From: Holacanthus passer
Lineage: Eukaryota > Chordata > Actinopteri > Pomacanthidae
Direction of reading: 5' to 3'
Assembly: GCA_025331565.1 (NCBI GenBank)
Contig: JAFREQ010000014.1
Coordinates: forward strand, 9,442,501 to 9,506,500
DNA length: 64,000 nucleotides
Part shown: piece by piece, positions 41,019 to 53,025 of the stretch
How the letters are laid out: each line of letters starts with the position of its first letter
Numbering within the stretch: position 1 is the stretch's first letter
Translations under genes and position numbers: made by a program
The notes under the pieces: model-generated
Databases searched by the model: none
What the model was told of the DNA's origin: nothing
What the model saw: only the letters and a program-made list of their open reading frames with translations

Positions 41019-41068
<50 letters not shown>

Positions 41069-42071
41069 TTTTTGTTGTGTTTACGTCCACACTCAAGTCT
41101 CTTAGAGGCTGGTTTTATTATCACATCCTGGTCTCTTTCCCTAAACCCCAAACATCCTAGAGATATTTCATAATGTGGGGAAAACACCCAGGACCTATTA
41201 ACCTTGTGGTCTCTCTCCCTCTCTTTTCTTTCTTTCTCTCTCGCTCGCCCTCTCTTCCAAAGCCCACTATGCAGTGTGTTACTGTGCCAGGTCTAGTTAG
41301 TGGGTGTATTTGTCCAATTACCCAGGGGTTTAAAGCTGCCAATCATGCGGCGATGCCACATCGTAAAGCCTCATTGCTGAGCTGTGCTCTGTGCCTAAAT
41401 AAACACCTGAGTAAACACCTTGATAATCACTTCAGTCCACACCTAAACACACACACATACACCTTAACACACACCTACTACACACACCTTTGCGTGCTCC
41501 GCCACCCATGGCGCGGACCTGGTCTCGGGCCAATGCCCAAAGCCGGGGTCCTCCCGCTGTCCGATGTGATTAGAGAATAGAGAAAATTATGATGCAAACA
41601 TTCCAACATGGTTTATCAGAAGGCAATGTGGAGCTGTTAGGAAGTGATCTACAATACTGTCCAATCTGTTCTCAATAAATCTGTCTCTGTCCCTCAACTC
41701 TTCTCCTCCTTCCTCCTCCTCTCTCTGTTCTACTTGGCTCCAATCCCCTCATGTCCCTGCTATTATTTATGGTAGTATTATTTATGACGGGCATTTATGA
41801 GTTTGTCTTTGGCCTCACTTTGCGAAACATGTTGGCAAGCCCATTTAGTGAGACCGGCTCAATATTTTCGATAATGATAGGAAAGAAATGTAATCACAAA
41901 GAGCTGACAATCTCTCACCCAGTAAAAGCAAAACAACATCCATTTTATGACGTTTTTTGAATCTTAACAAGCTTTTATGCAGATGATAGCTGTCTCGGCT
42001 CTGTACTGTATTCCTACTTACATCTCTCATAAAATGTTATTTTCCTTTGTTTCTTTACCTTCATACCTCAG
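37592..42071 (+). other. Intron 5
   Basis: This 4.5 kb intron begins with a GGGA-rich purine stretch (37597-37650) and holds an A run near 39159-39173 and a (TG)18 plus AG tract at 41023-41067. No second gene was seen. Confidence 0.8.
41023..41067 (+). repeat. TG then AG microsatellite
   Basis: 18 TG units continue into a short AG run in intron 5. Confidence 0.95.
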
Positions 42072-42260
42072 GAGCGAGTGATTGAGAGTCTTCGCGAGCA
42101 GAAGGAGCGGGAAGACAGGGTTCGGCTGGAGGAGCTGGAACAGATGAGGAAGGAGAACCAAGAATTAAAGGACAGACTTTCAGCCCTGCAGCCCCAGAAA
42201 CTGTCCCAGAGTCAGCCTGCTAACCCCGGCCTGAACCAGATCCAGAGGCCTGATGGAGAG
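42072..42260 (+). CDS. erc2: ERC exon 6 of window with novel Pro/Gln tail
   Basis: This 63-codon, phase 0-0 exon lies between an acceptor ending CATACCTCAG and a GTCAGT donor. The first 40 residues (ERVIESLREQKERED to LKDRLSALQ) match the ERC segment ERIIERLKEQRERDD to KVNALQ. After residue 40 the family continues AELTEKE. Here the exon instead codes 23 residues rich in Pro, Gln, Ser and Asn (PQKLSQSQPANPG and on to RPDGE). That tail breaks the heptad pattern and should not form coiled coil. No earlier good donor is visible that would remove it. Confidence 0.88.
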
Positions 42261-45200
42261 GTCAGTGCTGATAGTGTAATGTAGTTATGATATGATGTTG
42301 TGTAGATAACAACAAAAGGTGTGTGTGTGTGTCTGTGTGTGGTCTGCAGTGTTACTAATCTTTATAAATATGTTTTGGTTATTGTTGTAATCATTCTCTA
42401 AATACTACATTTAATCTGAAATATCCAAAACAAAATATAAGTCATGGTTGAAGCAGTGTGCGTGTTGATACGAGCACTGAACAGCTCGAGATTTCCAGTC
42501 TGGCATGTTTGCGGACTGCCATCAATATTTCATCGTCATCGGCATCATAACAGACTTGCACACACGCTTGTGCCAAGCTTTAAAATGAGCCCCAAACATA
42601 AAATGTCATCTCAACAAGCAACCTTTGACTGTTTTGCTTCAAATGAACATCTTGACACTTTATAATTATTATTATTTTTTTATAGTGCAAAAAGAATTAA
42701 AAGAATTTACTTTTGCAGCCACTCTGCAGTGGTTGTAATATGCTACTTGCACCCTGTATTTACACTGCTAACATCTCCAGTAATAGTAATTCCACTCTCT
42801 TACCTCCCTGTGAGCATCCACAACGTTGTTAGCAACTCCCTTGCAAAGGGCCTGCCTGCACTTTGTCCCACAGGATAAAGGGATGAATTAAGAGAGTGAT
42901 TTATGGACGTAAAAGATCCCTCCGTCCCTGTTCGGGTGCCAAGTCAGAGGCCTTGCTGTCTTTTTTCTCTCTCTTTTTTCCTCTCCCAAGCTTACAAGCC
43001 AGGACAGACTCTCGCCTGCCAGAATTTATGAGAATGTTTTCTTTTATACTCATAAAAAGCATACACACATCTCATTCCTGTGAAATGATATCTTGTTGAA
43101 TGTTGACGCGGCACCACATGAAAGGGACAGCAGCTCAATAACTCTTTGTCGCAAGCAGATTCACACTCCGACAGAAGTGTTGCCATAATTGGACTATTTT
43201 GTGTGCTCGGCAGCAATCAGACCTGTTATGTAAACTTACAGATTCTTCAAAAAGACAGATTATGTTTGCGTGTTTATATTTGTGTGCCTTTCTTTCTGTG
43301 TGCCTGTGCATGCATGCCAGCGCAGAAACAACTGCTCATCTGTGTTTGTGCAGATGTGAGTGTGTGTGTGTGTGTGTGTGCATGCGTTCAGTAGTGTTTG
43401 ATCCTATTTTAGTGTAATGGAGTTTGACAGGTTGTGTAATGTTCAGTAGGTCAGAGGTCAACTGACCTGGTACCTGAATCTGATCAAACTAACTAACACA
43501 TACACACATGCACACTCATCCCCGTCAGCCAGCACATGGACTTTTGGTCTAAATACTGCAATACTGCTAAATCAAATTCCAAAATCCAGTGTGCTTCACT
43601 CGGTGTCGTAGATGGCAGGAATCCAGCAGCAATTAAACTCAAATTACAGTCATGGTAAAACAGAAAGTGATGGTCAGACCTCATGCTTCGTCGTGACCTC
43701 TGCACCGTCACTCTGAAGGCCCTGCGGTCGCTCATCTCAGTCTAAGTGGTGAGAGTGAACTGCTGACCGAAGTCAGGACAGCAGATGTGCGAGTCAGCTT
43801 CTGCCACAGGCTGACTGAAAATCCTCCCTTGCAAATTATACCTTGACACCCAGTTCTTGCACTTATTTACCCATGTCTTATTTCTAAAAAACTAAACAAA
43901 AAGCAAAAAAAGAAAACTAAGCCGCCCTGGTTTTTACTGTACTGAATGAGAGTTTTGCTTAAGTGGGTTAATTTGCAAAAAACTCAAATCTCTGTTTTGT
44001 TTTTGTGTGCAGTCTGGGGAATAGCAATCTGGTGTTGGTTTATTCGTTTTAACAATGGCTTTTGTCTGTTTTTGCCAATGAACTCTTCACTTCTTCTTGT
44101 GTCCGTCGACTTTGCGCTTATCGTAAGTTGCTTCGGTAAAAGCATCTGCCATATGAATGTTGTGTAATGATGTGATATAACAATGCAAAGGAAATGCTGG
44201 GTTATTTACGTTTCCTCATTTCCTCAGGTTTGTACGGACTCTGCACCTGGAATTCTTGCATTTCCGCACTCTTTCAGAAAAAGATTACTTTTCTCATAAA
44301 CAGGTTTAATACACAGTAAATGCTTTTTAAGTGGTCACGTTAAACCAACAGCTGTATGAGAAGTGTCCACATTTGATGTTAATCACAAACACCTCCAAAA
44401 ATGGTGAAGCACTGATACGTGGCCGTTAATCTCCCATGCAGATGTAGGGTTTGCGCTTGCCATCGGGCCGTGTACACACAGTGGCCCATTCACTGTATCT
44501 GCAGATGTTTGTATTACTGACTCAGTCAAGCTGTTAGCAGAGCTTTTTATCTTGAACTCGGAGCTCTGTTGACTTCGCTGCATCCTCATCCTCTTCTCAT
44601 AAAACAGTATTTGTTGATTCCGAGGTTAATAAAGGACTTCTGGAGCTAAACACTGGCTCTTCAAAGGGAAAAGCAGTAAAGATCCTCAGGGAAGGCAGTG
44701 ACCTTTCCAGGGAGGGTTGGTTTAAATCAAGCAAGGAGGCACCACACCTCAGCTTATTTTTGAATCCCATTCAAAAGACTGTATGGTCTTTTCATAACCA
44801 GCCGGATGTCGTATCTTCTTACCTTTTTTCTGTTGCTTCTTTCTTTTTTGTTGCTGAAAATATTGATATTTGCACTGACAGACAATGAGATCCAATACTG
44901 TCAAATCTATGTAGAGCCAGGTATTACATTGAGGACTACTACCTAACCTCAGTGAGTCAGAGTTAAATAACACAGTGCAGATTTCCGTGGCCACACATAT
45001 TTAACTTATTTGTAATATTTACACTTCGGAGACATTTCCAGGAATGATAACATTAATTTCAGTGACCATTCATGTAATCATATCTTTACTGGCCTTCCTC
45101 CTCCTGTCATAATATCACAAATATCCAGTTGGACCCGTCTTGCTCTCAGCCCCAGCTTTCTTCCTGTCTGTGTTTTCCCCTAAAAGAACATAACAAACTC

Positions 45201-46549
45201 TGGCCCACTTAGTGCTAATGCATTTTGTGCAAGCTAAGATTGGGTTTGATGGGTGTGCACAAGTGTGTGAGGCTAGGTAGGGAGGTAATGGGGGTGAGGA
45301 CGAGGTAAACAATGACTCTGCTCGACTTCCAGAGGGCCAAGTGTTGCCTTTTTTCGCAGCGTTTACTCCTTAGCGCAGACGTGTGTGTTTACAGTGCAGT
45401 GACAATCTTACGGGGCTCTGTAAGGACACACGATGAAACATATATTGTTGAGAGGTCAGCGACACACATGTCCACGAATGCACGCATTTCGCAATGTGTG
45501 ATCGCGACACAAGTAAACAAAAACAACATAATCTACAACAAGGACATGTTGAGTGTATTTCTTAGCAATTGCAGATGTGTTCCTGCTTTAATTCATTACG
45601 CATGCCTGTATCTAAAGTGCAAGAAATAAGAGTTTTCAGACATTTAGTTGTGCTCCATATGCTGTGCCCTTGGCTGTATCTCCCATATGCAGGACCCAAC
45701 TTGTCCATATGGTTTATCTGGTGGGTTTGTTATAATGGGAAAGAGGCATTTGTTCAGATTGGCTAGTGGTAATAGTTAACAGACACTCCTTTGGTTTTTT
45801 TCTAATGACAGGCTCAAGCAGAGCTCCATGTACAGTCCCAGACTTATGTAGGCCTGACAATAAATTGCTCAGTGTGTGTGTGTGTGTGGGTGTGGGTGTG
45901 GGTGTGTGTGTGTTAGTGTGCGCTCACTTGATGATGTTTAAACGAGTGGCCTCAGCTGTTTCAACAAGTTAAACAATCTTCGCAAACACAGTAGACAGAG
46001 AGAAGTAAAGAGAGCGAGAGAAAGAGGGAGAAGTAGAGAGAAAGATAATTCTAGGTTACAAACTTCCTCTGGGATATTTTTCTCAGAGAACAAAGAATTC
46101 ATCAGTCTAACTTTGCTGTTTTTTCTTTAACAACATTTTACTTCGAAAAAAAAAAAGCGAGATGTTTGGTGGTCTCATAAAATCGCAGCCAAACAGAGGG
46201 AGACGGTAATTTTAATTTTATAATGATAATGACTGAACTCCAAACTCGACATGACGGACGCCCCGGGGAGACGGCTGATAGAAGCAAACCACAGAAAAGC
46301 AGGCAGCAGAGGAACCGGTGGGGGGGGGGTGAAGAAGGGATGAGAGGAGATGGGGGTGCAGATTTACTTCAGCTAGATTGTGACCCTAACCACATATTCA
46401 AGATTGACTTAACTTTTAGGTTTCAAAGCCGTCCTTGCAGGACGACCTCACATGTGACCCTGTGTGTCCAATCTTTCAGTCCCGGAGAATGCTAACTTTG
46501 TCTCTTATACTTTATTCTCATTTCCCATCTCTTTTTTATTAACTTCTAG
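42261..46549 (+). other. Intron 6
   Basis: This 4.3 kb intron was read specifically for the ERC block LDLKEHASSLASAGLK, which should fall between exons 6 and 8, and nothing resembling it was found. It contains a copy of a teleost-type repeat tail near 44108-44182 and TG-rich tracts near 43361-43382 and 45872-45913. Confidence 0.75.
44108..44182 (+). repeat. Teleost dispersed-repeat tail, copy 2
   Basis: The stretch contains CGTAAGTTGCTTCGGTAAAA followed by GCATCTGCCATATGAATG. This is a diverged copy of the same tail motif seen near 4185, here with the downstream AAAAGCATCTGCC part preserved. Confidence 0.5.
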
Positions 46550-46591
46550 GTGCCAGCCAAAGTGGATGGCCTACCAGCAGTAAGCCCCACG
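46550..46591 (+). CDS. erc2: ERC exon 7 of window, 14-codon small exon
   Basis: This candidate 42-base, phase 0-0 exon lies between an acceptor ending AACTTCTAG and a GTAGGT donor. It codes VPAKVDGLPAVSPT. It is called because its phase fits both neighbours, both splice sites are good, and its composition continues the Pro-rich linker of exon 6. It has no counterpart in the mammalian ERC sequences I recall. Both ends are phase 0, so it could be skipped without changing the frame. Intron 7 after it is only 348 bases. It could still be a chance match. Confidence 0.62.
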
Positions 46592-46939
46592 GTAGGTTCT
46601 ACTGTTCCTTGTGTTTGTTTGTGTGTGTTTGCTGAGGCCATGTTAGGACATCTCAGACTCACTCGACTCTCTGTTGCCAGACCTGGCTTAACTTTAATCG
46701 GTCTGAGCTGTACTTTGTCACGCTTAGCTCAACATCCATCTGCCCTATCTGTCCTTTCCCAGCTATGCTTTGTCATTCTTAGCTGCAACCTCAGTTGAAC
46801 TTCGGCCTTACCTGTAGGCTTTTAGCTTCAGGTGTACTGAGCTTGTTATTTGTTAGCACCGTATGTGTCCTGCCTTAATAATAATTTTTGCCGTTTATTG
46901 TGTATTCTTTCTACCTAATGTATACGCTCCTCTTCCAAG
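46592..46939 (+). other. Intron 7 (348 bases)
   Basis: This is a short intron between the 14-codon exon and exon 8. It has a GT-rich start, a pyrimidine-rich end and no coding signal of its own. Confidence 0.65.
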
Positions 46940-47130
46940 ACCCAAAACACAGAAGAAGCCCGGAAGTGTCCAGACATCACAGATCGTCTCAGGCTTCTGG
47001 AGCAGGAAGTGGCCCGCAACAGAGAGGAGTCTGGCAAGTCGCAAGCGGAGGTGGAGAGGCTAATGGCAGCTCTGAGGGACGCCGAGATGGACAAGTCGTG
47101 CAAGGAGAAGAAAATTGCTGATCTTGAGAG
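46940..47130 (+). CDS. erc2: ERC exon 8 of window (coiled coil)
   Basis: This exon starts in phase 0 after an acceptor ending CTCTTCCAAG and ends in phase 2 before a GTGAGG donor: 63 codons plus two bases. The peptide begins TQNTEEARKCPDITDRL and contains SGKSQAEVERLMAALRDAE and KEKKIADLER. This aligns with the ERC block AHNIEDDSRMNPEFADQIK to CGKAQAEVDRLLEILKEVE to KKIAELE. The N-terminal half is clearly diverged and the QAEVxRL core is retained. The phase-2 end is completed by the first base of exon 9. Confidence 0.9.
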
Positions 47131-50100
47131 GTGAGGGTCAGAAATTCAGCGACACTCACATCCATCACAGGACACCATGTGGGTGTCCTCAGAGAGCGGT
47201 GTCCTTCCAAGTGACCGGATCTTTGTGAGATCTCAATTCATTCCTAAGTGCTCTATTTATAAAGGAGTAATCCACGAGACATAAACTGTCTAGATTGTGT
47301 CCTCCCAGCACTTGAAACCACTTCCACACTGTCATGCTTTTTGCCTGATGTAATCACACTCTAGAAATGCACAGTGTGACCTAAGTAGATGTGTTTTTAA
47401 TCATTTGGCTAACTGCTTTATCATTTATTTCCATGTGTCAGTGTCTGCAGACCTGGGTAAGTACTTCTTAAAGTGCCTGTTAAACATGCCATCATAAGAC
47501 CTCCAACACTGTCCATAGTCGTTGTGGTTGACATCATGCCATGACTGGTGGATTGATTTAAAACTTTCCCAGGTATAAAGTTGGAAATTGGGGCCATTTT
47601 TGGCACAAATGTGATTGCAGGAAGCTCAAATTTGACTATCCTGGTGGGACAGTAAATGTACAATGCATTTACGGCAAACAATCCCGGTCCTCATTCCTGT
47701 CGCAGCAATAACACAATGAGAGACTTTATATGTTTTCCTGATTCATATCACTGGAGACGTATGGCCTCTCTGCCGTGTTGATTTTGCAAGGCTCCTTCTT
47801 TCATCGCTTCCATGAGCGCCGTCGTGTGTTTTACCTCATTTCATTCTGTGTTTTCACATATTATGTGTGTGTAAACCCAACAGATAAGTGGTTTTGCTTC
47901 TGTCTTTTCATTACTGTCAATGCATACAGCGAGCGTGCGTGCATGTTTGTGTGTGTGTGTGTGTGTTTTTGTGAGTTTGCCAGGCAGGCCGCCAGCAGCA
48001 TGCCAGTGGGAGGTGGTGTATCCAGCCCAGACACTGGCTGTTTATACTACTCTGTTTATTACTGGCACAGTGCTACTCAATTATCATCTGATTTATGGAT
48101 TGGCATGGTGTGTATATATGTACCCAAATGAGTGGTTGCTTCATGCCAGCGCAGAGGTACTGTATGTGAGTGTTTGCGTGTGTATTCACTTCATGTTTGT
48201 GTGCGTGCACGTGTCAAGAAGAAGCACAGAAAGAGACATGTTTTTGTATGTGCGTCTGTACAAAGTGTGTATCTTTACTTGGAGCAGTTACAGTTACTTG
48301 TGCACCGGTTGGCGTGTCTGTCTATGTAGATTGATAGTGGGTGGTTTCTCTGTTGGTGCGTCGCCAGCTGCACAGAAGAAGCCATGAGTGTGAAAAGGGT
48401 ACGTGAAGGAACAGTTTTTTAACACACTCCGGCCCATCAGGTGTGTTAACGCCAGTTACGGTCCTGAAGGGTTTAGAATGTATCTGGATGGGCTACATGT
48501 GCTGGATCCAAGACCGCTTCCTGCCTCATTCATTACCCATTTTACAGACTCTCCACTCTGGCATGGAAACCGTGTGCTGACTCAAACTGTGTGGGAACTT
48601 GTGAGCATCAAGTATAATAGGGATACAGTAGATCCTGCAGAGTTTGTTCACACAGTCTGCTCTCTGTTTCCATGTGTGCGTGCATGCGTTACGCCTCTAC
48701 CTCTGCCTCTACATGTGTCTGCTGCTCACATGCAGCTGTACGCATGTGTGTGTGTGCTAATCTGTGCGTTTAGTTTCTTGCGAGGCAGGAGTGTTTGGGA
48801 TCAAGCGTTGGAAGAGTTTCTTTCCCCTCAGCTCGTCCATCATATCGGGGCTGCTGTCTCATTAGTGTCAGCCGGTCACTCCTATTGGTTTGACCCCTCC
48901 CCTCTGGTCAGCGCGTACAGGTCAGAGGTCACATGCAGGTCAGCTGCAGGTTATCTTAGGAGGATACACTGCAGTAAGATACTGCGCCTGTAAATATATG
49001 ATAGACTAGAAAAATTATAGCACATTAACAGATAGAAGATCTTTTTTATAAGTATATATATGACTGCTGAGAATAGTGGAGCATCAAGTTGTTGTAGCTA
49101 CAACATCAGTGGAAATTCTGCTTTGACAAAGACATTAAACACAAATACAGACACAAGAATTTTCGCACATGTGTGTCTATGCACATGTGTTATGTGACAG
49201 CCTGGGCGGACGACGGTCTCCACGCTCTGATTGGACTTCTGTGCGAGAGTGTGCGGGATGCGTCTGGGCAGAGGATGAATGTCTTTTTAATCATAGTGTT
49301 TCTGTTGGAACTCGGTCAGATGGCCTATTAACCGCTATCTGGATGGAGAGAGAGAGAGAGAGGAACAGATGAGGAAATGGACACTTTTTCATAGAGTTGG
49401 CAGGGAAGCAGATAGAGTCAAAGATGAATGTAGACAGCAGGTCATTGTATTAAATACCTTCCAGCGCAGGGGAGACTTGCTCGCAGCTTTATCGCAGCAT
49501 AGATCTACTGCAAGTCATCAGCGATCACATTAGGTATTTATTATTGGTGTTTTATTTACCGTTATGTGTGTAGGTGTAATTCCTTTCTAATCTGCCTAAG
49601 CGATCAGAGACGCCGAACAGGCTTTGTGGAAAGCATCTCTATCTATCACCTGTTAACACTAATGCTAATAGTTGGATTTGTTAAGTCGAGCTCTGAGGTC
49701 CTTGGTTACTGATCTCCTGGAGCAGTTTGTGCAGATGTGGTGGACTAAAATGATAAACACTTTTCATGGTCAGACATACTAGGAGTGAAGCATTCTAATC
49801 TTCTCCCTGTGCTTTTAATGAAGTAGCACTTTGAGCGTTGCCCTACATCATGTTTCTGCAATTTATTGAAGAGAATTATTCCAGTGAATGGTCCATTTGG
49901 AACGTGACCAGTTTTTAAGAGTTTGTTGCTGTCAAGAATCTGTAGCTGCATAAATTTGAGATGTGCAGCTGGATCCAAAAGTGTGACACCACATTGAAAA
50001 TCTAAAATATTTTTACCTGGAAATAATCAGAAAGTTTGAGCATTCATACACTTTTGAAAACACAATAAGATATAAAATGAAGAACGTTCTGCACTATTTC

Positions 50101-51262
50101 TCAGCCATCAACCAAATTCTAGCAAATTCGTGGCATTGACCAACTCCTTTGTACAAAAAAGTGCATCCTTTCCATTGAAGCATGCATTCATGATACATCT
50201 ACTCATCAGAGGCTCGTTCAAGTAACTCGACTTGCAGCCAGTGTTCACCTGATGTAAATATGAATGTGCCTCAAGTTTCCTGCAGATCATTGCTGAGTAA
50301 GTAGCATTGTGATAGTTTGAAACATGGTATCAGAACTAAGTGAAAGAGTCAGAAGTTAGATTGCTATTCTAAGCAAAGCTTTCTAAAGGTTTCTAATCGG
50401 ACAGTGCTTGGAAGTCTAAAATGCTTTGCAGAAACTGATACAGCTGTATTCAGAGACCAAATACATATATACATACATATATACTGTAAGTTGTGTCAAA
50501 ACTTATTCTAGAAAGATTTTTTTTATATGTTAGATGAATATAAAACCTTGTTTCTTTTTCCTTCACCCCTTCCTTCATGGCTCTGTATTGATAACCAGTG
50601 GAATTACTTTGCATAGTCTTCTTCTTAATGTTGTTCCAGTCCTATACTATTAATGTTTCCGTGACGATGTGGGAGCTAGACTTTGAGAAATAAATCAGCC
50701 TCCCAGTCGCCCCATATCACAGCTATTGACGTGGTAAGCACTCTGGTATGTAAGGGAGGGTTTCAGGAAAAGGGAGGTGTGTGTGTATATGCGCGCATAT
50801 GTATGTACGTGTATGAATGTGCGTGCGTATGTGTCTGGGGTGAGACTGAGGAGAATGCATGTTGGTAGTAGAGTTGGCATGGCTCTGTCGGCTGCTGGGT
50901 TGTTGACTGACAAATATTCATACGTTCGCAAACAACCATTTGTACACAGTTATCAGTTTTGGCATCATTCCTATGAGCATAATCAAACTCCAGATGTCGA
51001 GAGCATCAATCTTTCGAAAGCACACGTGCTGTATGCATGAACACCAATACACACATAATCTCCCAAGTCGTTGTATATAATATTTCTACATGAACATGTT
51101 TGTAAACTGTGTGCATTTCTGTGCGTATTTGCAGGTGCTCGTAGAATTTAAATGGCCATTTTAGCTTTGAAAATGACCCGTCAACTTCCTGTTTTACCAT
51201 ATGAAGTGTAGACAAATCGCACCTGCATCAGAAAAGTTTCAGAGCACAAATATCTTTTTTCA

Positions 51263-52075
51263 GACCAAGTACTTACATTTGGAAACTTGCCAATACCAAG
51301 TACCAATATGAGTACGTAATAATACTATGACAGTTCTAACGATGACTTCGAAAACATGTTTTATTTTCATCAGATGTTTCTGATGATGCTCTTGTTGACA
51401 TATTAACGTTCAGCTTTGTGTTGTCTTCAACAAACACTGCACTAAAAATGTAACCTGTAACACATTCAGTGGATTTAGTTACCACACAACGCACAACTGT
51501 AGACGATCAACTGAAATGATTTGTCATCATTAGTGCCGTCTGTGAGGACTAAGCCGACTCTCTGGGGAGTAAAAGCATCATCAATCTGCTGTACAATCGA
51601 ACTGATGAGAGACGTCGGGCTGATGCTGCCAGTCTGGTCCAAATATCAGCGGTGGAGCAGAAGGCCAGAATGTCCTGCAGCAGGCTGTTGTGCTTTTTCA
51701 CAAAGTCACGCAGCTTTGATAATACAAGTTCTGTAGTTCCCACTACACTGGAAAAACAACAAAATGCTGCATTATCTGCAAATGACAACAGCTGGTCATC
51801 ACGCTTCTGTTATTTTTACCGCCTGTGGGTTGTCTCTGGACATTTTCTGTCGCTTCTCTAGCGTTTGCTTTCACCCCTCCTCTTGACGGTTCAGCAAAGT
51901 AGAATTTGGAGTCTGCTCTACTTTTGTCATCATCGCTTATCCTGAAGTATCTTGTGAATGCTGACGTCGCTCCTCCTCCACCTACGTGCTCAGCTAAAGT
52001 GAGCTTAATGCCCCATTGCTGTAAAGTGGTCCTATCGGAGTAGTTCTATGATTACAAGTACATGAGCACAATACA
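51263..52075. mobile_element. Possible mobile element with coding-like core
   Basis: The left part (GACCAAGTACTTAC, CAATACCAAGTACCAATATG) has the GTACT/GTATTGG wording found at the ends of some fish DNA elements, and the right part ends with TACAAGTACATGAGCAC. On the minus strand a 79-codon frame (51788-51549) reads TTELVLSKLRDFVKKHNSLL and so on. A second frame continues with DDAFTPQRVGLVLTDGTNDD down to about 51460. The two would need a frameshift to join. The family is not recognised. Confidence 0.3.
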
Positions 52076-52986
52076 CGTCTTATAAGACACGTCTAAGCAC
52101 CATAAAGCATCTGTCATCAATAAACAGACTTGTTCTGTGTGGATCTCTCAGTGCTGCATCCAGACAAGTGCCTCAGATAAAACACTCCAGTGTTGACCCA
52201 ACGGCCTTGCGCTACACTTCCATAGCTCCCCGTTTCTTCTCCTCCTCTCTCCTTCTCCTGCGCTGCAGAGAAAATGTTAATTCAGATCATATCGGCCTGT
52301 TATCCCACATATTGTGCAACCCCAAGTAGTAACCGGCCCGGTGTGTCCCCGTTTGCTTGAAATCAGAGGATTTTGTTCCACTCTGCTGTTTATTAAAAGA
52401 GAGGCGGAACAGGCAGAGTAAGAATTAAGAGTTATGAAGGGGCGATAAAAATCAGGATATTTAAAAAGGTTATTACTCCTTTTGACCTTTATTTACCCAG
52501 GAAAAAGTTAACTGAGAATGCACGCTCTCTTCCAGCAACACCCTGCTTAATATTCACAGTTTCCCACATTCAGATTCCCAGTGCGACCGCAGCTTCCTGC
52601 CGTCGGCCGCTCGGCAGCTCTACTGGAGCCGTTCAGTTGCTCTTTGTGCCTTGCTCAAGGGCATGTCCTGGAGGAAGGTTAGAGGATCATTCATTCAATT
52701 TTTTTTTTCAATGCCCGAGTTCTGAGAGAAAAACAAAAAGAGAAAACGTTAAAAGGACAATGGAAAAAGAGAGCTGAAGAGATACTGAACAAATGATAGA
52801 AATATGTATACATAGCACACAAAAAAAAATAAAAATACAGAGCTGCGCTTTGACAGCCAGAAATAAAGCGGAGCTGCTTATGTTGGAAAGCGGATGCATG
52901 GAGGGCTCCAGGTGAAAGAAGCAAGAGGAAATGTGAAAAATTACTTATTACGCTCAGTTTAGGAAATGGCTGGACTTATGCACAGT

Positions 52987-52987
<1 letters not shown>

Positions 52988-53022
<35 letters not shown>
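52988..53022 (+). repeat. TC microsatellite
   Basis: About 17 TC units in intron 8. Confidence 0.95.

Positions 53023-53025
<3 letters not shown>

Noticed and set aside
48403..48993. 196-codon open frame on + strand in intron 8
   Set aside because: No recognised motif; parts are translated GT-rich tracts (CVRACV, YACVCVLICAF); no splice or promoter logic; consistent with chance in GC/GT-rich intron.
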